From NCBI GenBank assembly GCA_024305405.1, contig JAKNDB010000103.1, positions 2,046,001-2,110,000 of the forward strand: 64,000 bases of DNA, given 5' to 3'. Both the position numbers and the translations under genes were made by a program. The DNA is from Dirofilaria immitis. Its lineage: Eukaryota > Nematoda > Chromadorea > Rhabditida > Onchocercidae. Every line of letters starts with the position of its first letter. Position 1 is the first letter of the stretch. The notes under the pieces are model-generated. The model was not told where the DNA came from and did no database searches. It saw only the letters and a program-made list of their open reading frames with translations. Of this stretch, positions 1 through 14,005 are shown in pieces.

Positions 1-194
1 TGATTTATCGATTATCGTATCACTTATTATTGATCATATGATTGATCATAGCAAAGAATATGATTTATTAATAAATAAATGACTTATCAAAATGATTGCA
101 GAAAAAATATTGTTGCATTTTTAAATTTCTTTATGTACTGTTTTAAAAGTTATCATTAAAAATTAATAAAAATATTAAACAATAATTTTTATAC

Positions 195-1158
195 TTCAAA
201 AAATCGCATAGCAAAAAGAAATGCAAATCCATAATTGGCAAGCCAAGGAATTAAAAGTGTAGAAATTGCTGATATTATTCCAAATAAAGTAAATAATTTC
301 TAAAATATTCTTTATAATGATATTTTCGTTCTTTATCAAACATCCATTTCGCTTCATAAAAATTTGATTCATTATGATATCAAATCAAATTTATCAATGT
401 TATCATTACCAATAATGAATTACTAGGAAATTCATTAGAAAATGTATTAAAATCCATTTCAAAAAATTTTACCTGATACTTAATTTTTTCAAGTAAAATT
501 ACTGGATAAGTACCTATAAGATTACCGATAGCTGTTGCTGAAAATAGCAAGCTTTTCTCAGTAGTGGTGAAATAATATCCGGATGATTTTTTTGATAGAT
601 CTAAAACAGCCATGATAAAACTCTTAAAAGCAAATTATCAATAAAAACTTTATCAATAGGTGTGATGATTTTCTTTAGCATTATTTGCTTTCTAATTCTG
701 ATAACATTATCACTCATATCAGAATCACTTGACATTTATTCATTAAATATTGTTATTCCTATTGAAATTAATTCGATATTCATTCATAGATTTTATGAAA
801 TAGTTTGTAACTTATTAAAATTGGCATTAAAATTATATTTCACTCGTTATCTTTAAAAGTTGTTAAATTCCTAATTTCTTACATGTAATTTTAAATTTCT
901 ATTTTATATCTATTTATATAAGATATTTCAAATTCAAATTTAAAAAAAAATAAAAAAATGCAAAAAGATGAAAAATTTACCCAATTCTTCCGTTGTTGAA
1001 TTAAATTCTTGCGTTATCTTATCATCGGACATACAGATAATTGTGAAATTTAAAATTAAAGCATTGCTAGTAATAATTGAAAGTGCTAATATCGAAATAA
1101 TTAATATCAAATATCGTGTATGATTTGCATAATATATTGGCTTAGAACCGGAAAACAT
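195..1158 (-). CDS. MFS/SLC17-like membrane transporter, 5' part only (three exons)
   Basis: Predicted exons on the minus strand are 1158-981, 600-473 and 299-195, with consistent phases (1, 0, 0). They encode about 137 residues; the rest lies beyond position 1. The ATG at 1158 follows a TTTTTTTTTAG acceptor by one base, suggesting a spliced-leader site. Exon 1 holds a hydrophobic segment (LILIISILALSIITS) after an N-terminal basic stretch. Exon 2 has the family-like EKSLLFSATAIGNLIGTYP segment and exon 3 a third membrane span ending in FLFAMRFF. This layout resembles the N-terminal third of nematode SLC17-type anion/phosphate/vesicular transporters of the major facilitator superfamily, which move organic or inorganic anions across a membrane. 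The family assignment is by recognised motifs. The substrate cannot be inferred from this fragment, and other MFS subfamilies remain possible. Confidence 0.62.
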
Positions 1159-4100
1159 TCTAAAAAAAAATTATTTTATTTTTTAATAAAATTATAAATT
1201 ATTATCGATATCAACAATACTTTTCTTTTGATATAATTTAACTAATTAAATAAGATTTTATAGGCAAATATATGAGGATGATCGATTGATATAATAGATG
1301 ATATCTCACATTTCTAATATAAAATTAAACCATAAAAAGTTAACTATTAATATCGATAAGAAGTACGATAAGTTATTCATTTAATATTATTCATAATTTT
1401 CTAATATATTTGAATATTAAATTATTGAATTGAACGGTAACTTCAAAAGATCAAATTTAGAAATGAACAATATTGAATCATTAGAAACGATGGTTGACAG
1501 GTTGATAGAATCATCATATAGGTCTATTTAATAAATGATTTCCTTCTTAATGATTGATTTAAAAATTTCTCAATATAAATGATACATCTCTAGAGAATTC
1601 TAAAAATTCAACACTGCTCTTTAAAAGGGATCTTAACATCTGTAACAATCCAATATTTAATGCAAAAAAATTAAAATAATTAACTGAAGGAAATATGAAA
1701 AAAAAAAACATATATCGAAAAGAGATTGAAACAAACATAATTTTAAGTGCGAAAAACTTTCAGTTTACGTTTGGGAACGAAAAAAACGACTCTTTTTTTA
1801 ATATAAAAACGAGTTTTTATTTTTTTTTTTAAATGGAATTGTTGAAGGACAAAAGAGAAGAAGTTTGTTAATACTTTAAAAAGTATCCTAGCTTATTCCA
1901 ATTATTTTTCTATAATTTATATTAAATAAATATTACATATTTAAATATATGTATGACACCTTTATTGAAATTATTAAAGAGTAATGTTTAATTTATATAA
2001 TTATTATATCAGAAATCGAAAAATTAGAAACTTTATTTATCATAAAAATAAGACGAAAGTTTTCCAAAAATAAATTGAAACTTTTCTTTTCTGTTATAAT
2101 TAAACTTATTTCAATTTTTAATTATTTTTTCAAGATTCAAATTAACAATTCAATTTTAGTATTTTGAATAATTCACTACAATACAAAGCAAACTATATTA
2201 CATAAACTTATACTAATTTTTTTCTTTTCTTTTCAATCATTTCAATGTTTACTTTCGTTTCTAAATTCTTTTTTTAAAAATTATCCGAAAATTATTCATT
2301 TTTTAAATTCCATTCATATCAAAATAAATTATATTCAATTAATAATAGAAAGGAAATGAATAAATCAATACATATATACATAATATATAATATATTATAA
2401 CTAATTAATAAAATACGAACTTAAAAAAAAGAAATTTGAAATTACTTTTACTCTTAAAGATTAAACAAATATATCAAACATTATAAGTACAAAATATTAA
2501 ATTCAAATTGATAATATTATGATAAAATCGAAGTATTTAAAAAAAAGAATAAAATAATATTTAAGTATACGCTTAAATATGTTATTTAAATATTTCAGTA
2601 TTTTTCTTATCATAACTAATGATCACTACTGATAAGCAATAGTTGTTAAAAATTATTGAAAAAAGCAAAAATTAATTCGAAATTAATTTATCCTAAAAAT
2701 CTTTTCTTCTAACTATCATTTTCCCATTTAACTTTCTCATCCGATTTGTTGTTTTCATCTAAATCATTTAAAGTCATCGACAACTGTTTTCATCCTCTTA
2801 TTTTGTTTATATAATCGATATTCTCGAAATCCATAAATTAAAAATCAGTTTATATAACGTTGCATATTATCAATACTTTTGCTTTTAATTTATTAATTTT
2901 TTGTTCGATAAAGTTCTTTTAAGAAAAAGTTTTTAGACTAAATAAAATGAAAAAGTTTTAATAAAGAAAGCTAAAGATAACATAGGTAAAAATGATAAGC
3001 TGATAAATGAGATTTAGGAAAAATAAATAAAAATATATTATAAATAAGATGATAAAAAAACAAATATAATTCGATCAAAGTAATAATAATAAAAATAAAA
3101 TATTAATATATTAATAATCGAATTCGACAATTACATGAAAATAATGAAAAAAGGAAAAATTGATTAAAATGTTGGAATAAAAGAACTTTAAAATATATCA
3201 ATTTGATAATATATTAGACATTACTGATTTGTCTGATAATAATTTTATCAAATATTTTACAATTTCAACAACAATTGCTTTATTTGTTCTTTCCTATTCA
3301 ATAAATCTTGTTTTCAAACTATAAAATCGACAATTATAATATATCGATGAATACATATCAAATATAATTTAATACAAATCATATTTACGTCATAAATTTA
3401 CGACAATATATGATAACAAGTATTGAGAGATAAGCTTAAAGTTTTGATCTATTATATTTCTGTTTATTATAATTCAAATTTAACTTCGAGAAAATCAAGC
3501 TTGATTGATATATTTCCCCAAACTTGACCAAGATATCAGTGAATTTTGCAATATTTTAAAATCAATTAAGAAATAAAATGATTTATTAACATAATTTTTA
3601 ATTGATTTGAAGTTTTTGCTTACTTTGTTTTGATGACAACATTTACTTATTATATTCAAATAATTGACAAACTTTTTTTCTTTTTTGTAATTATTAAAAA
3701 TAATAATATAATGCTGAATTAAATGTGAAGAGCAATGTGTTTTTGTTAAAATTAAATAAACAAATGAGTAATAATGAAAATAAAATATCAATGATTATTG
3801 TCGAGATTTAGAAGGTTGCAATTTAAAACAACCAACAATAGATTATCAAGCAATGATAATGATTATTTGCTGATACAATGTTTAACTTTTTAAATGAAAA
3901 TTTTTAAAGAATTTCAATATTTCTATTCGACAAAATTAAAAAAATGACAGATAATTGTTATCACGCTAAAAATTAATGGATTTTACGTTTAAAATGAACG
4001 TTTAATAAACGTAATTCGACGTTCTTTAATGCAACTAACTTTTAGTTATAAATATTTTATTGAAATTATTAAGTAAATAAGAGAGAGATGTTTATGATAA

Positions 4101-4660
4101 TTCTCTTAACATTCTAAATAGTGAATTATTACAATTATATAGTTTATAAAAAGTTATAAATAGCGATTATTAATGATTATTTACTAAGTTTAATTTATTA
4201 ATTTAGTTTTTCATCTTTCTAATTTATTACAATTATCAAAAGGTCAAATAATATAGTTGATATTATTGACCTCTTTAATATGTTTTTCTAGACATTGTAA
4301 ATGAATCAGCTTCATTAATTGTTCGTTACTCATTCTATTGATTATTATCAAGATCTGATAAACAACAATCATCTCTATTTCTTGTAAAAACAAAAAAAAA
4401 AAAAACAAAATCGGAAATGGATTTTGATAGTATTAGAAATAACATCAATACTGATAATGATAATAATAAATAATGATATTGATAATAATAACAGCAAATA
4501 CGAATAATAACATCAACAATAATGGTGTTTTTGCTTTCAAAAATCATATTTACTATCTACACTCATATATTTCAGAAAAAGCAAAGTTCAATGATGAAAA
4601 ATCATTTACATTGTTATATTCACCATTATCATTGTTAACATTAATGCTATTATCAATACT

Positions 4661-4842
<182 letters not shown>

Positions 4843-5239
4843 AGAATTTTTGTTATCCATCTGATAATTTAAGAAAGATTTCAGTAACGAAAAATTCGAT
4901 TTAATGCAAATAATCATTTAAATATTTTAAAATCATAATGGAAAATAAAAGATCTCAGATAATTTCTTTAAAATAGCAATATTAAAGCATAAATTAACAT
5001 ACTGATAAATGGTCATTTCTCGAGAATCCGATTTAATGATATTCTATATCATATTAATATCATGATAGATTTTTTTCAGCTTATTTTAATGCTGATTATA
5101 AGATAAATTTTGTTAAATGATGATGAAATTCTGGCAAATTTATTAGAAATAATAATTATCATCATTATCATCATTATGTAATCAGCAATCTTCATTATCA
5201 ATATTATTCAATATCAGAATTGAATATGCTAAATTTACT

Positions 5240-5640
5240 AGGAATAGAATAAATAAACCTACTGCGTGTTCACCCATCCATGTAATCCAGTTTAAATGAT
5301 ATTCTATACCGTATTAATATTATACGATAAATAATTTTTTCTCCCGTCTCAGTAGCATCGATCGTTGAACAAAACTTAGTACTACGCAGCGCAGTTTCAA
5401 CAAATCTATTCAAACAATAATCGCTGGTTAGAACATCCAAACTTGCTAGCATTACACAAACTGAATCCTCAGGACAAAAGCAATAAGCAAGATCAGAGCC
5501 TTGAATTCATCTTTTGCTCTTCTCAGCGAATCCCCGAGATCTTTGACAAAGACTCCGAAATACTTGATAGGAACTTTGCGAATGGTTCGAAAATATTGTA
5601 TATTTAGTTTGAATTTCGTCAGGCTATAATTTTTCTTGGA
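5240..5640. other. G+C-richer island of unknown origin
   Basis: This roughly 400 bp block is visibly richer in G and C than its surroundings and lacks the T/A runs that dominate the region. On the minus strand one frame reads for over 40 codons (around KVPIKYFGVFVKDLGDSLRR) and then stops. A second frame continues at once for about 75 codons (around YCFCPEDSVCVMLASLDVL). No initiation or splice signals tie these into a gene, and I do not recognise the peptides. It could be a decayed coding exon with a frame break, a transposon remnant or foreign DNA; the sequence alone does not decide. Confidence 0.35.
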
Positions 5641-6434
5641 TTTTTGCTCAATTTAATAAATATCAAAGAAAAAAGTTGGAAAATGTAATAGAGATTTGTA
5701 ACATTTTACCATCATTTTATCAATTTATCATATTAGAAAACTTTTCTAATTAGTCAATAAGTTTAATTTAATTTAATAATTTAAAATCATTCATCAATAA
5801 TGTTCAAGAGATATTTAATGAAAATAAATTTAAATTATTAAATTAATCGAAATTTCTTGAATAAAAAAAGGGAAGAAAAGAAAGAAATAAAACATAATAT
5901 AATCTGTAAAATTGTTAAAGTGTTGAATATCAAATGAACTTGTCTATTTATCATTTTTCATTTCATTTTATCACCATCTATACACATCTATATATATACA
6001 TATAAATATATGAAAATTAAAATTTTTGCTGATAAAATGAAAAAGAAAAAAAAATTTAAAGAGACGATATAACAAACAGTGCAATATATATTTATATAAG
6101 AAAAAAAAAGGGAAAATACGATATCATTTATTTGTTGATATTATTAAAATATAAGAAATAAACTATTCTTATAAATATTCCTATAAATACAAATAAAAAA
6201 ATATATTTTATTTTTATGTTAACTAATCAATTCAACTACTCCTCAAATTATTGCTAATAAAATTTTTATATTATTATTATTATTTAAATTTGAAAAAAAA
6301 ATAAAAACTTTTTTGGAGAAGAAAAATGACTTCATAATAATAATAATAAAGAATTGGCTTTAAGAAATTAAATTGATTTATGAAAATAAACCTATTTAAT
6401 TATGAATTCTAAAATTATTCTGATTCTTGGCCAT

Positions 6435-6461
6435 TGGCTAAAATAAAAATTATTTTAGCCA
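6435..6461. repeat. Perfect 12 bp inverted repeat with 3 nt loop
   Basis: The arms TGGCTAAAATAA (6435-6446) and TTATTTTAGCCA (6450-6461) are exact reverse complements. It lies in intergenic DNA about 2 kb upstream of daf-36. No function is evident. Confidence 0.7.
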
Positions 6462-8501
6462 GTGCTTTTAATGATTACTGATTAAATGATAATAATTTGT
6501 TTCAAAGAATTTGGTCAATTAAATCATGAAAATATTGCTATTTAATGAGATTAATTAAAATTAAATACGTAATTTGATTCTTTGCTAAAGCATCGTAATA
6601 TTGGCCAAGTTTCTCGCATTATAAAATAACATTATTTATTTACATAAGAATTTGATAAAACTTTTGTTATTTGAAGAAGAACGATGGCGAAGGAAAAAAA
6701 AGTTTATTACAAATCAAATAATTAAATACAATAAAATTTTGATTTTTAAGTTTTAAATTATAATAATAATTAAAATTACTTGGTAAACTAACAAAAATTC
6801 GAATATTTGATTATATTTTGTTTAAAAAAAAACGTAAATTTCTTCCTTTTTTTTAACTTTTCGAATCTTTTTTCTTCGAAATAAAAAGAGAACTTTTGAA
6901 GTTTTGTAAGAAAATTGAATTATAAAATTGAAAGGACATTTTCAATTATATATTTAATTTTTATTGATCTTTTCTTAATCTTTAAAATTAATAATTTTTT
7001 TTTCCTTGCAATTTCCATATAAAACAGATACATTTTCGATATTGAAAATGTTATAAACACTTTAATAATTAAGTAACAATTATTTGTCATTAAAAAAATA
7101 TTTTTAAAATTTTGAAGTCTTTTAAATGTTCAGTAATAGCATGCTTTTTTTTCTTTCAATTGATTATTGAACGATAACTTAATACAATTACGATAATTTT
7201 ATTATAAATTATCATTTTACATCTAAAATTTGCGGTAATTTCTTCCGTTTTCACTTCCTTTTTTTTCTCGACTAATTATTGCTCATTTTAGGTAACTTTA
7301 TAAATACCGTAATCACATTGCCATCAGCATATTTTTCGATCGTATAAATGAAAAAAACGCAGAAGATATGGTAGTTTAATTATTTTGCATTTCCTTGTTT
7401 ACTGTAATGTTTCGCCTAATTGAAAGAATTGATCAAAGTGATTATATAGTTAGATAGGATGAGAATTGACCAAAGATTTATTTCGAAATTAAAAATAATT
7501 TAAAAAAAAATAATTTAACTTTTTAATTTTATAAAAAATTTGATTAAAATTTTTAAAAATATTTTGTATTTTTCTATTTCTTTGCTCATTTTATAATTGA
7601 AACTGATCAAAACATTTGCATATTATATTGATCGATTTATTGCAAATTTTTATTCTTTAACTTAAATTTTATTACTGATAATGGAAATGATAATTAATTT
7701 CATTGATTTGATAAAGTTTCTATCATCATTTTTAGTATGATCCTTGCACTGATATTATATTTATACTCATGAATATGAATAAATAAGGAAATTATTAAAT
7801 GGTTAGCTAAATTAAGCAAAAGAAAAATTTGCATTAATTAATATATTTTTATTATTTATTTCATTTCATTTCAGTTATCACTGATTAAATTTACTTCCTT
7901 ATCATCGATCGTAATGCCAAAAAGTTGTGATTGTATAAAAATGTATGTTAAATTTAAAATAGAACGAGCATTTTCAAATTTAACAAATAGTTAATTCAGT
8001 TCATTGAAGAGCTATTCATGAACAGATGAGATATGAATGACCTCGAAATCATTTCATTACAAACATTTTCCTCCGTTCATCTTTCCTATCAATTATTTAT
8101 CATTTGAAATTCTATGGTATATATTTTTCATAGATATCGATTATAGCCTTTGAAATTTCTTATTTTAAATTAAAATTCAATTACTGTTAGATACAGTATG
8201 ACAAATAATATATTTCATTTCATTTTGTAAAATTATTTTAAATAATAAATTTTTAAATTATAATATTAATTTGTTCATACAATTTTTTTGATTTTTATTT
8301 TTATATTTCATTTTTTTAACAAATTAGAGTTTTTAAGTAAAAAATTTTTATAAAAAAACTAAAATTATAAATGAAAAAATTTATTTTTAAAAATATTTTT
8401 TAACTAAATTAATTATATAATTTGAAATAGATTATTAATATTATTTTTAAATCGTTTTCATTATTATTATTATTATTATTAATTAATACTTATTTATTCA
8501 T

Positions 8502-8514
8502 AATTTCTTTTTAG
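8502..8514 (+). promoter_or_regulatory. Probable spliced-leader acceptor immediately before the daf-36 ATG
   Basis: A pyrimidine-rich stretch ending TTTCTTTTTAG abuts the ATG at 8515 with no spacer. In nematodes this is the usual form of an outron trans-splice acceptor. It could also be a cis acceptor from an upstream non-coding exon. The position supports the chosen start codon. Confidence 0.55.
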
Positions 8515-11500
8515 ATGATTTATTTACTAAGTATTGGATTATGCATTCTATTTGTTATGATTTATTATTGGATAACAAAACCTATCAATCGAATAAAACG
8601 TTTTGGTGATATTGGTATATTTGTAGGTAAAATGAAGGTAAAATATTTTTAATTAGAAATTAAAGATTAGAAAATTAATTCAAAGCATAATTATATTTTA
8701 TCAGTTTTTTCTGTAATTTTATTTTGAAATTTAAAGGTTAATAAATATGATCAAACCTGAATTGAAATAGGCTTATTGATATTATCAGTTATAATTTATA
8801 TCATTTTAATAGGCTAAATTTATAAGAGAAAAAGAAAAGAAAACTTAACAAAAAAATAAGAAAAGAAAATTTTAAAATTTTTTATAAAAATTTTAATTTC
8901 AGGTAAACAAACCATATAGGCGAGCATTTTTGGAACAATTAAAAAAGTACGATTTATTGGTGAAATACCACCTGTATATCCAAATGGATGGTTTTGTATT
9001 GCTGAATCGAGACAAATTAAACTTAAAGAAATTATGCCAATTATTTTTTTAGGTTTCAATTTTTGTCAAATTTAATCATTGTTATCATTTTATCACTATT
9101 ATTATTATCATTTATAATATAATAATAACAATAATTCATACTACGTAAGTAATAATAATTTTAAACAAATACTTTAATTATTTCCATAAATCATTTCATT
9201 TTATATGCATAACTTATTTATAAGATTATATAATAAAAGAGAAAGGCAAGAAATTTATAAAAATACTATTTTATTAATATATAAACTAATTAATATGAAA
9301 AAAATTCCAATAAATTTTTATATTATTATTTATTTATTTACTTTATTACTAACATTAATGTTTTCCGTCATCATGATATAATTTTATCATTTAAATCATT
9401 GATAAAATAAACAATTGAAATTATCGAATATATTATTGAGTTAAAATTTACATAATATAAAATTTAATCTAAAATATTTGCAATATTTTTCAACTTTTTA
9501 TAAAATTTCTCGTAAAATTCATCATTTCTAGCATTTTATTAAATTCAATAATGGAATAATTTATTACTTTTATTGCAATATTATTTTTAAAATTTACTAA
9601 AATAATAAGTCTTGTTTATTATTATTATTTTAATAGATATGAATGAATCAGTTGAAATAATATTTTGCAACAATTCTTGTTTATTATTTTTATTTATTTA
9701 TTTATTTACTACTTTTACATCAAGCATCAAGAATTATTTTTATTTTTACAGGACAACAATTAACATTACTTCGATCTGAAACCGGCAAAGTATATTTGAT
9801 CAATTCTTATTGCCCACATTTAGGCGCAAATTTTAATGTCGGAGGTCGAGTTGTCGATAATAATTGTATACAGGTAAATTTATTAAAATGAAATATAGAC
9901 ATGTATTTATTAATTATTATAAATAAAATTAGTTTAAAATTTCTTTTTAATATTTTTAATTTAAAATAAATAAAAAATAATAGAGAAGAAATATGACTGG
10001 TTATGTTGAAAAAATAAGTATTAGAATAATAAATTAATATACAACAATCAAAAATACAATATATATTAATATAAATCTACTATAAAAATATAAATATTTA
10101 TTTATCAATTTGTTTTTTTAAATTCTCATTTAACTAATTAATATTAATATCAAAAAATAATAAAAATTTATATTTAAATAATTAAATTTTTTTATTCTGT
10201 GAAATTTATTAAAACTTTCTAAACAAAAAATTTTTTTGTGTTTATTAAAAACATTTTATAAGTATAAAAAGAAAAAAATTATTTAGTAACAAATTTTTAT
10301 AAATTAATCATATCTTTATTGATAATATTATCAATTGAATAAATGCTTGAAAATTATTATAATTTAACTGATAACTAATTTGATATAATATTATTAAAAT
10401 ATTTAATTATTTCAAAAATGATTTCTATAATTTTCCAATAATGTTAAAAAGAGTACATTAAAAAAACATTTAATTTTAATTATTAATTTAGTGCCCATTT
10501 CACGGATGGATTTTCAACGCTGAAACAGGTATCTGCAAGCGTATCCCATATGAATCAAATAGTACCATACCAGAACAAGCCAAAATATCTATTTGGCCAA
10601 TAGTTGAAAAAATATGCATATTTATGCTTGGTATGCTAATATTAATATAATCTAAAATTTATAAAAATAATTGATGATAGAACTTTTCAAAAATTCATAA
10701 CATTTTAAGTAAATTAGCATTTTAAGTAAATTATTTGCAATTTCTATCTAAAAATTCCAAATAGGTATCATTGTGATGGAAAAGATCCGGAGTGGAAATT
10801 CCGGATATCGATGAAATTAGCAATGGTGAATGGAAGTATAGAGGTCGAACGGAACATGAAATTAATTGTCATATTCAGGATATACCGGAAAATGGTGCTG
10901 ATATTGCACATTTAAATTATTTACATTTAGCTGGTATAAACAAAGGTTTGATTACTTTTCGCTTTCCCATTTAATTATTATTAAAAGATATAAGAAATTA
11001 ATTGTAAATCAAAATTTCATTGCATAAAACATATTAATTATATTAATTTTTATATTTTTCTATTATTTGAGATAAAATATTTTTCAATTTTAATTTTATT
11101 TTTATTATAAAATATTAATTAATTAATTAGCAAATACTTAAATAAAAATTATGCTAAATTGATTATCATTACCTGAATGATAAAATTATGATAAATTGAT
11201 AATCGTTCAGGTAATGATATAAGCAAGATTGAGATGGAAAATCCGGAGCCAATAATACGGCATATTTGGGATGGACGATGGGAACAACAATCAGAGCCAA
11301 ATAAACATATCGGTGTAATGTATTTAAAACAGGTCATGACAATTATGAAAATACCAATACCATTTACATATAGCGATTTACAAGCTCGACAGGTTATTGT
11401 CATCATTTTTAATTCAACCTTTTCAATATTTAATTTCGTGAAGACTTTTTTTTCTCCTAAATTATATAATAATTTGGGGAGGGATAGAAATTTTCATATT

Positions 11501-12824
11501 TAAAACTTAACAGTGATATTATCAAATTTAAAGTGTTAAAAAGTATGGATAGAACCTTTTTTCTTAATAAAATTAAAATTTATATGGAATTTGATCTTTA
11601 AACTTTGACGAAAAGAGAAAAACTTTTAAATTCTAGTTAAATAATTTGCAATTTTTATTTAAAAATTTTAATGATTTTTAAATATAGACATTATCATTTT
11701 AATCAGTGATAATAATAGTACTATTTGATAAAGAAGAAATATTAAATTTTTGTTTCATTTTTTTTTGATTCCATTGATATGTTTGATCAATTGTTTACGA
11801 AATTAATATTATCAGAGATAACGATTTATACGTCAAATAATTCAAATAATTTTCTAAAATTTAGTAATTTTATTTTTGATAAATTTTTTTATTGCTAATA
11901 TTTCAATTCAAACAACAATTTGGTTTAAATTTTAACTTAAAAATACTTATGAATTATTTTATATCACTTATTTATTTAATTATTATTTATATTATTAATT
12001 AGTAATGTGATGTAATTGTTATAGATAGGACCAGGTATTGTTCACATGATGTTCAATTTTGGTATACTCGGACGTGGAATCGTATTACAGCATCTTACAC
12101 CAGAAGAACCATTATTTCAACGTTCACGTTTTGTAATGTATTCAAATCTTCCAAAAATATATGCTAATTTCTTTCTACTTTGTGAATCAATTCATGTAAG
12201 TTAATTTATCGATTGGATTCATTTTTAAAAAGTAAAATTATATTTTTAATCAATAAATGAATAAAATTTATTGAAAAAAATGGAAATTTAAAGTTATTAA
12301 TTAAAAAATAATAACTTTTAGTATCATTTATTTTTGTTTGATTGTTTGTTTGTTTTTTTTCCATAAATAATAAATAAATAAATGAATATTTTACTCATTA
12401 ATGAAAGACAATTTAATGAAATAAAACAAACGGTAGAGAATTTGGAACATAATTAATAACAAAGTAATTAATTAGAAATAATTATTTTTATTGTTTGTTA
12501 TTTACTGTTTTTAAATAAATAAATAAACAAATGAATATGAAATAATTATATAATAAAATGAAACGATGGTATAAAAATTGAAATAATAAAATAATAATCT
12601 CTAAATATCTTTTATCATTTGCTTTTTTTTTTAAATTTTAGTTTGAACGAGATATTTTCATATGGAATCATAAATGCTACGTGAAACGACCGCTGTTAAC
12701 TAAAAATGATGGTCCAATAATGAAACATCGACGTTGGTATAATCAATTTTATACTGATAATAGCCCACGTTTAGAATCGAATGATACGCTTAGCAATGAA
12801 GTAAAATCAATTTTTGATTGGTAA
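8515..12824 (+). CDS. daf-36: Rieske cholesterol 7-desaturase, DAF-36/Neverland orthologue
   Basis: Likely ER-membrane oxygenase converting cholesterol to 7-dehydrocholesterol, the first step of dafachronic acid (nematode steroid hormone) synthesis. Exons: 8515-8637, 8903-9052 (alternative start 8920), 9752-9873, 10492-10630, 10765-10945, 11211-11392, 12025-12195, 12642-12824, giving about 417 residues; C. elegans DAF-36 is of similar length. Residues 1-20 form a membrane anchor. The Rieske 2Fe-2S ligands are CPHLGAN (Cys112, His114) and CPFHGW (Cys133, His136). The mononuclear iron site is [13 protein letters not shown] (about 221-233). [14 protein letters not shown] before the Rieske domain is typical of this subfamily. 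Frame breaks: one base is missing at the exon 4/5 junction, one near 10795, and one in the A-run at 8941 if the better TTTCAG acceptor is used. I read these as sequence errors. Identity is near certain; exact exon 1-2 structure is less so. Confidence 0.9.
11163..11219 (+). other. 18 bp stem-loop covering the 3' splice site of daf-36 exon 6
   Basis: The arm TATCATTACCTGAATGAT (11163-11180) pairs with ATCGTTCAGGTAATGATA (11202-11219) over 18 positions, with a single G-U wobble and a loop of about 21 nt. The right arm contains the intron-terminal TTCAG and the first nine bases of exon 6, so in the pre-mRNA the acceptor would be buried in the stem. Confidence 0.65.
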
Positions 12825-12865
12825 TTTGAGCATTTATTGATAAGTTCCTTTTTTTCTCTCTTTCC

Positions 12866-12871
12866 AATAAA
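12866..12871 (+). terminator. Candidate poly(A) signal of daf-36
   Basis: An AATAAA hexamer lies 42 nt after the TAA stop, the first canonical signal downstream. In AT-rich DNA such hexamers are frequent by chance, so support is moderate. Confidence 0.45.
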
Positions 12872-13856
12872 ATTTGAATATTGTTATATTCTCGAATTCA
12901 AATATAGCAATTGTTCAAATTTTGCTTACAATGAACGAATATATCGATTATATCGAAATATCGTAAATATGTCGAAATGTTAGATATGAATTGTTATATG
13001 ATATTTAAAAAGGAAGAAAAAAATTATCAGAAATGAATTTCATATTGATAATATCTTTCAAATTATTTGTTTTATCATTTTTGATCATTTAATATACTCA
13101 GTTTTCATGTTATTTCCTCTTCTTTTTTCTTTTGAATTTAATAAATTCATAATTCTTTTTAATTTAAAATTTTACTAATTTATATTATTCTTTTGTATAT
13201 AAATATTTTGGGGAAAAAAATTTTTAATAATCTCAAATATTTAATGAAATTATACATATTTTGAGTAAGAAAATAAACAAATTTCAATTCACAAAACTTT
13301 TGCTGTAATGCAAATTCCAAGAAAATAATTAAACTATTAAAATTAGCAGTCGTATCGAATTTTTCAGAAACACTGAATTAAACAATTAATAAGAACCGCA
13401 CAAATCGAGATTGAATAATTTTGGCCCTTTCTCTAACAAACTCATAAAGTGGAGTAATCAAAAGATGATTTGCCCTATTTATATTTTTATCACAAGATCG
13501 ATCAGTTGAAAGTTATTCATACTGCATTCTAAAAGAGATTCAAAGAAAAAAAGACAGCTATAAAACGACATACTATAAAAGAGAATGGTAAAAGATTGTG
13601 ATATTCATGAAAAGATCTAATGAATAATATGAAATTATAAAAGGAAAAGGATGAAAGTAAAAATATTACAAAGAAAAAAGAATTGATATAAATATAAACT
13701 GCACAACTTATAATAGATTTGCATGATAATCATTACGGAAGGAAATAAAAAATAGAGCATGATTTTAATTTAGAAAAAAATGCTGATATGATTGTATGAT
13801 AATGATAAAACTTAGTTTTGAAAAAAAGAAATGATATAAATACGAATGCCAAAATC

Positions 13857-14005
13857 ATAGATAGAAAGAAATCGGAATATATTCTATGATTCCTAATAGA
13901 TTCATTATTATTAACTACGATTATAGATGGAAAGAAATCGCAATATATTCTATGATTCCTTTACTATAACAACAATGAGAGAAAAAAGAAAGAAATCGGA
14001 AAATA
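13857..14005. repeat. Direct repeat of about 38 bp, two copies plus a partial third
   Basis: The core AAAGAAATCGGAATATATTC, followed by a shared ATGATTCCT end, occurs near 13864 and again, with one change, near 13931 (spacing about 67 bp). A shorter related core appears near 13990. Confidence 0.6.
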
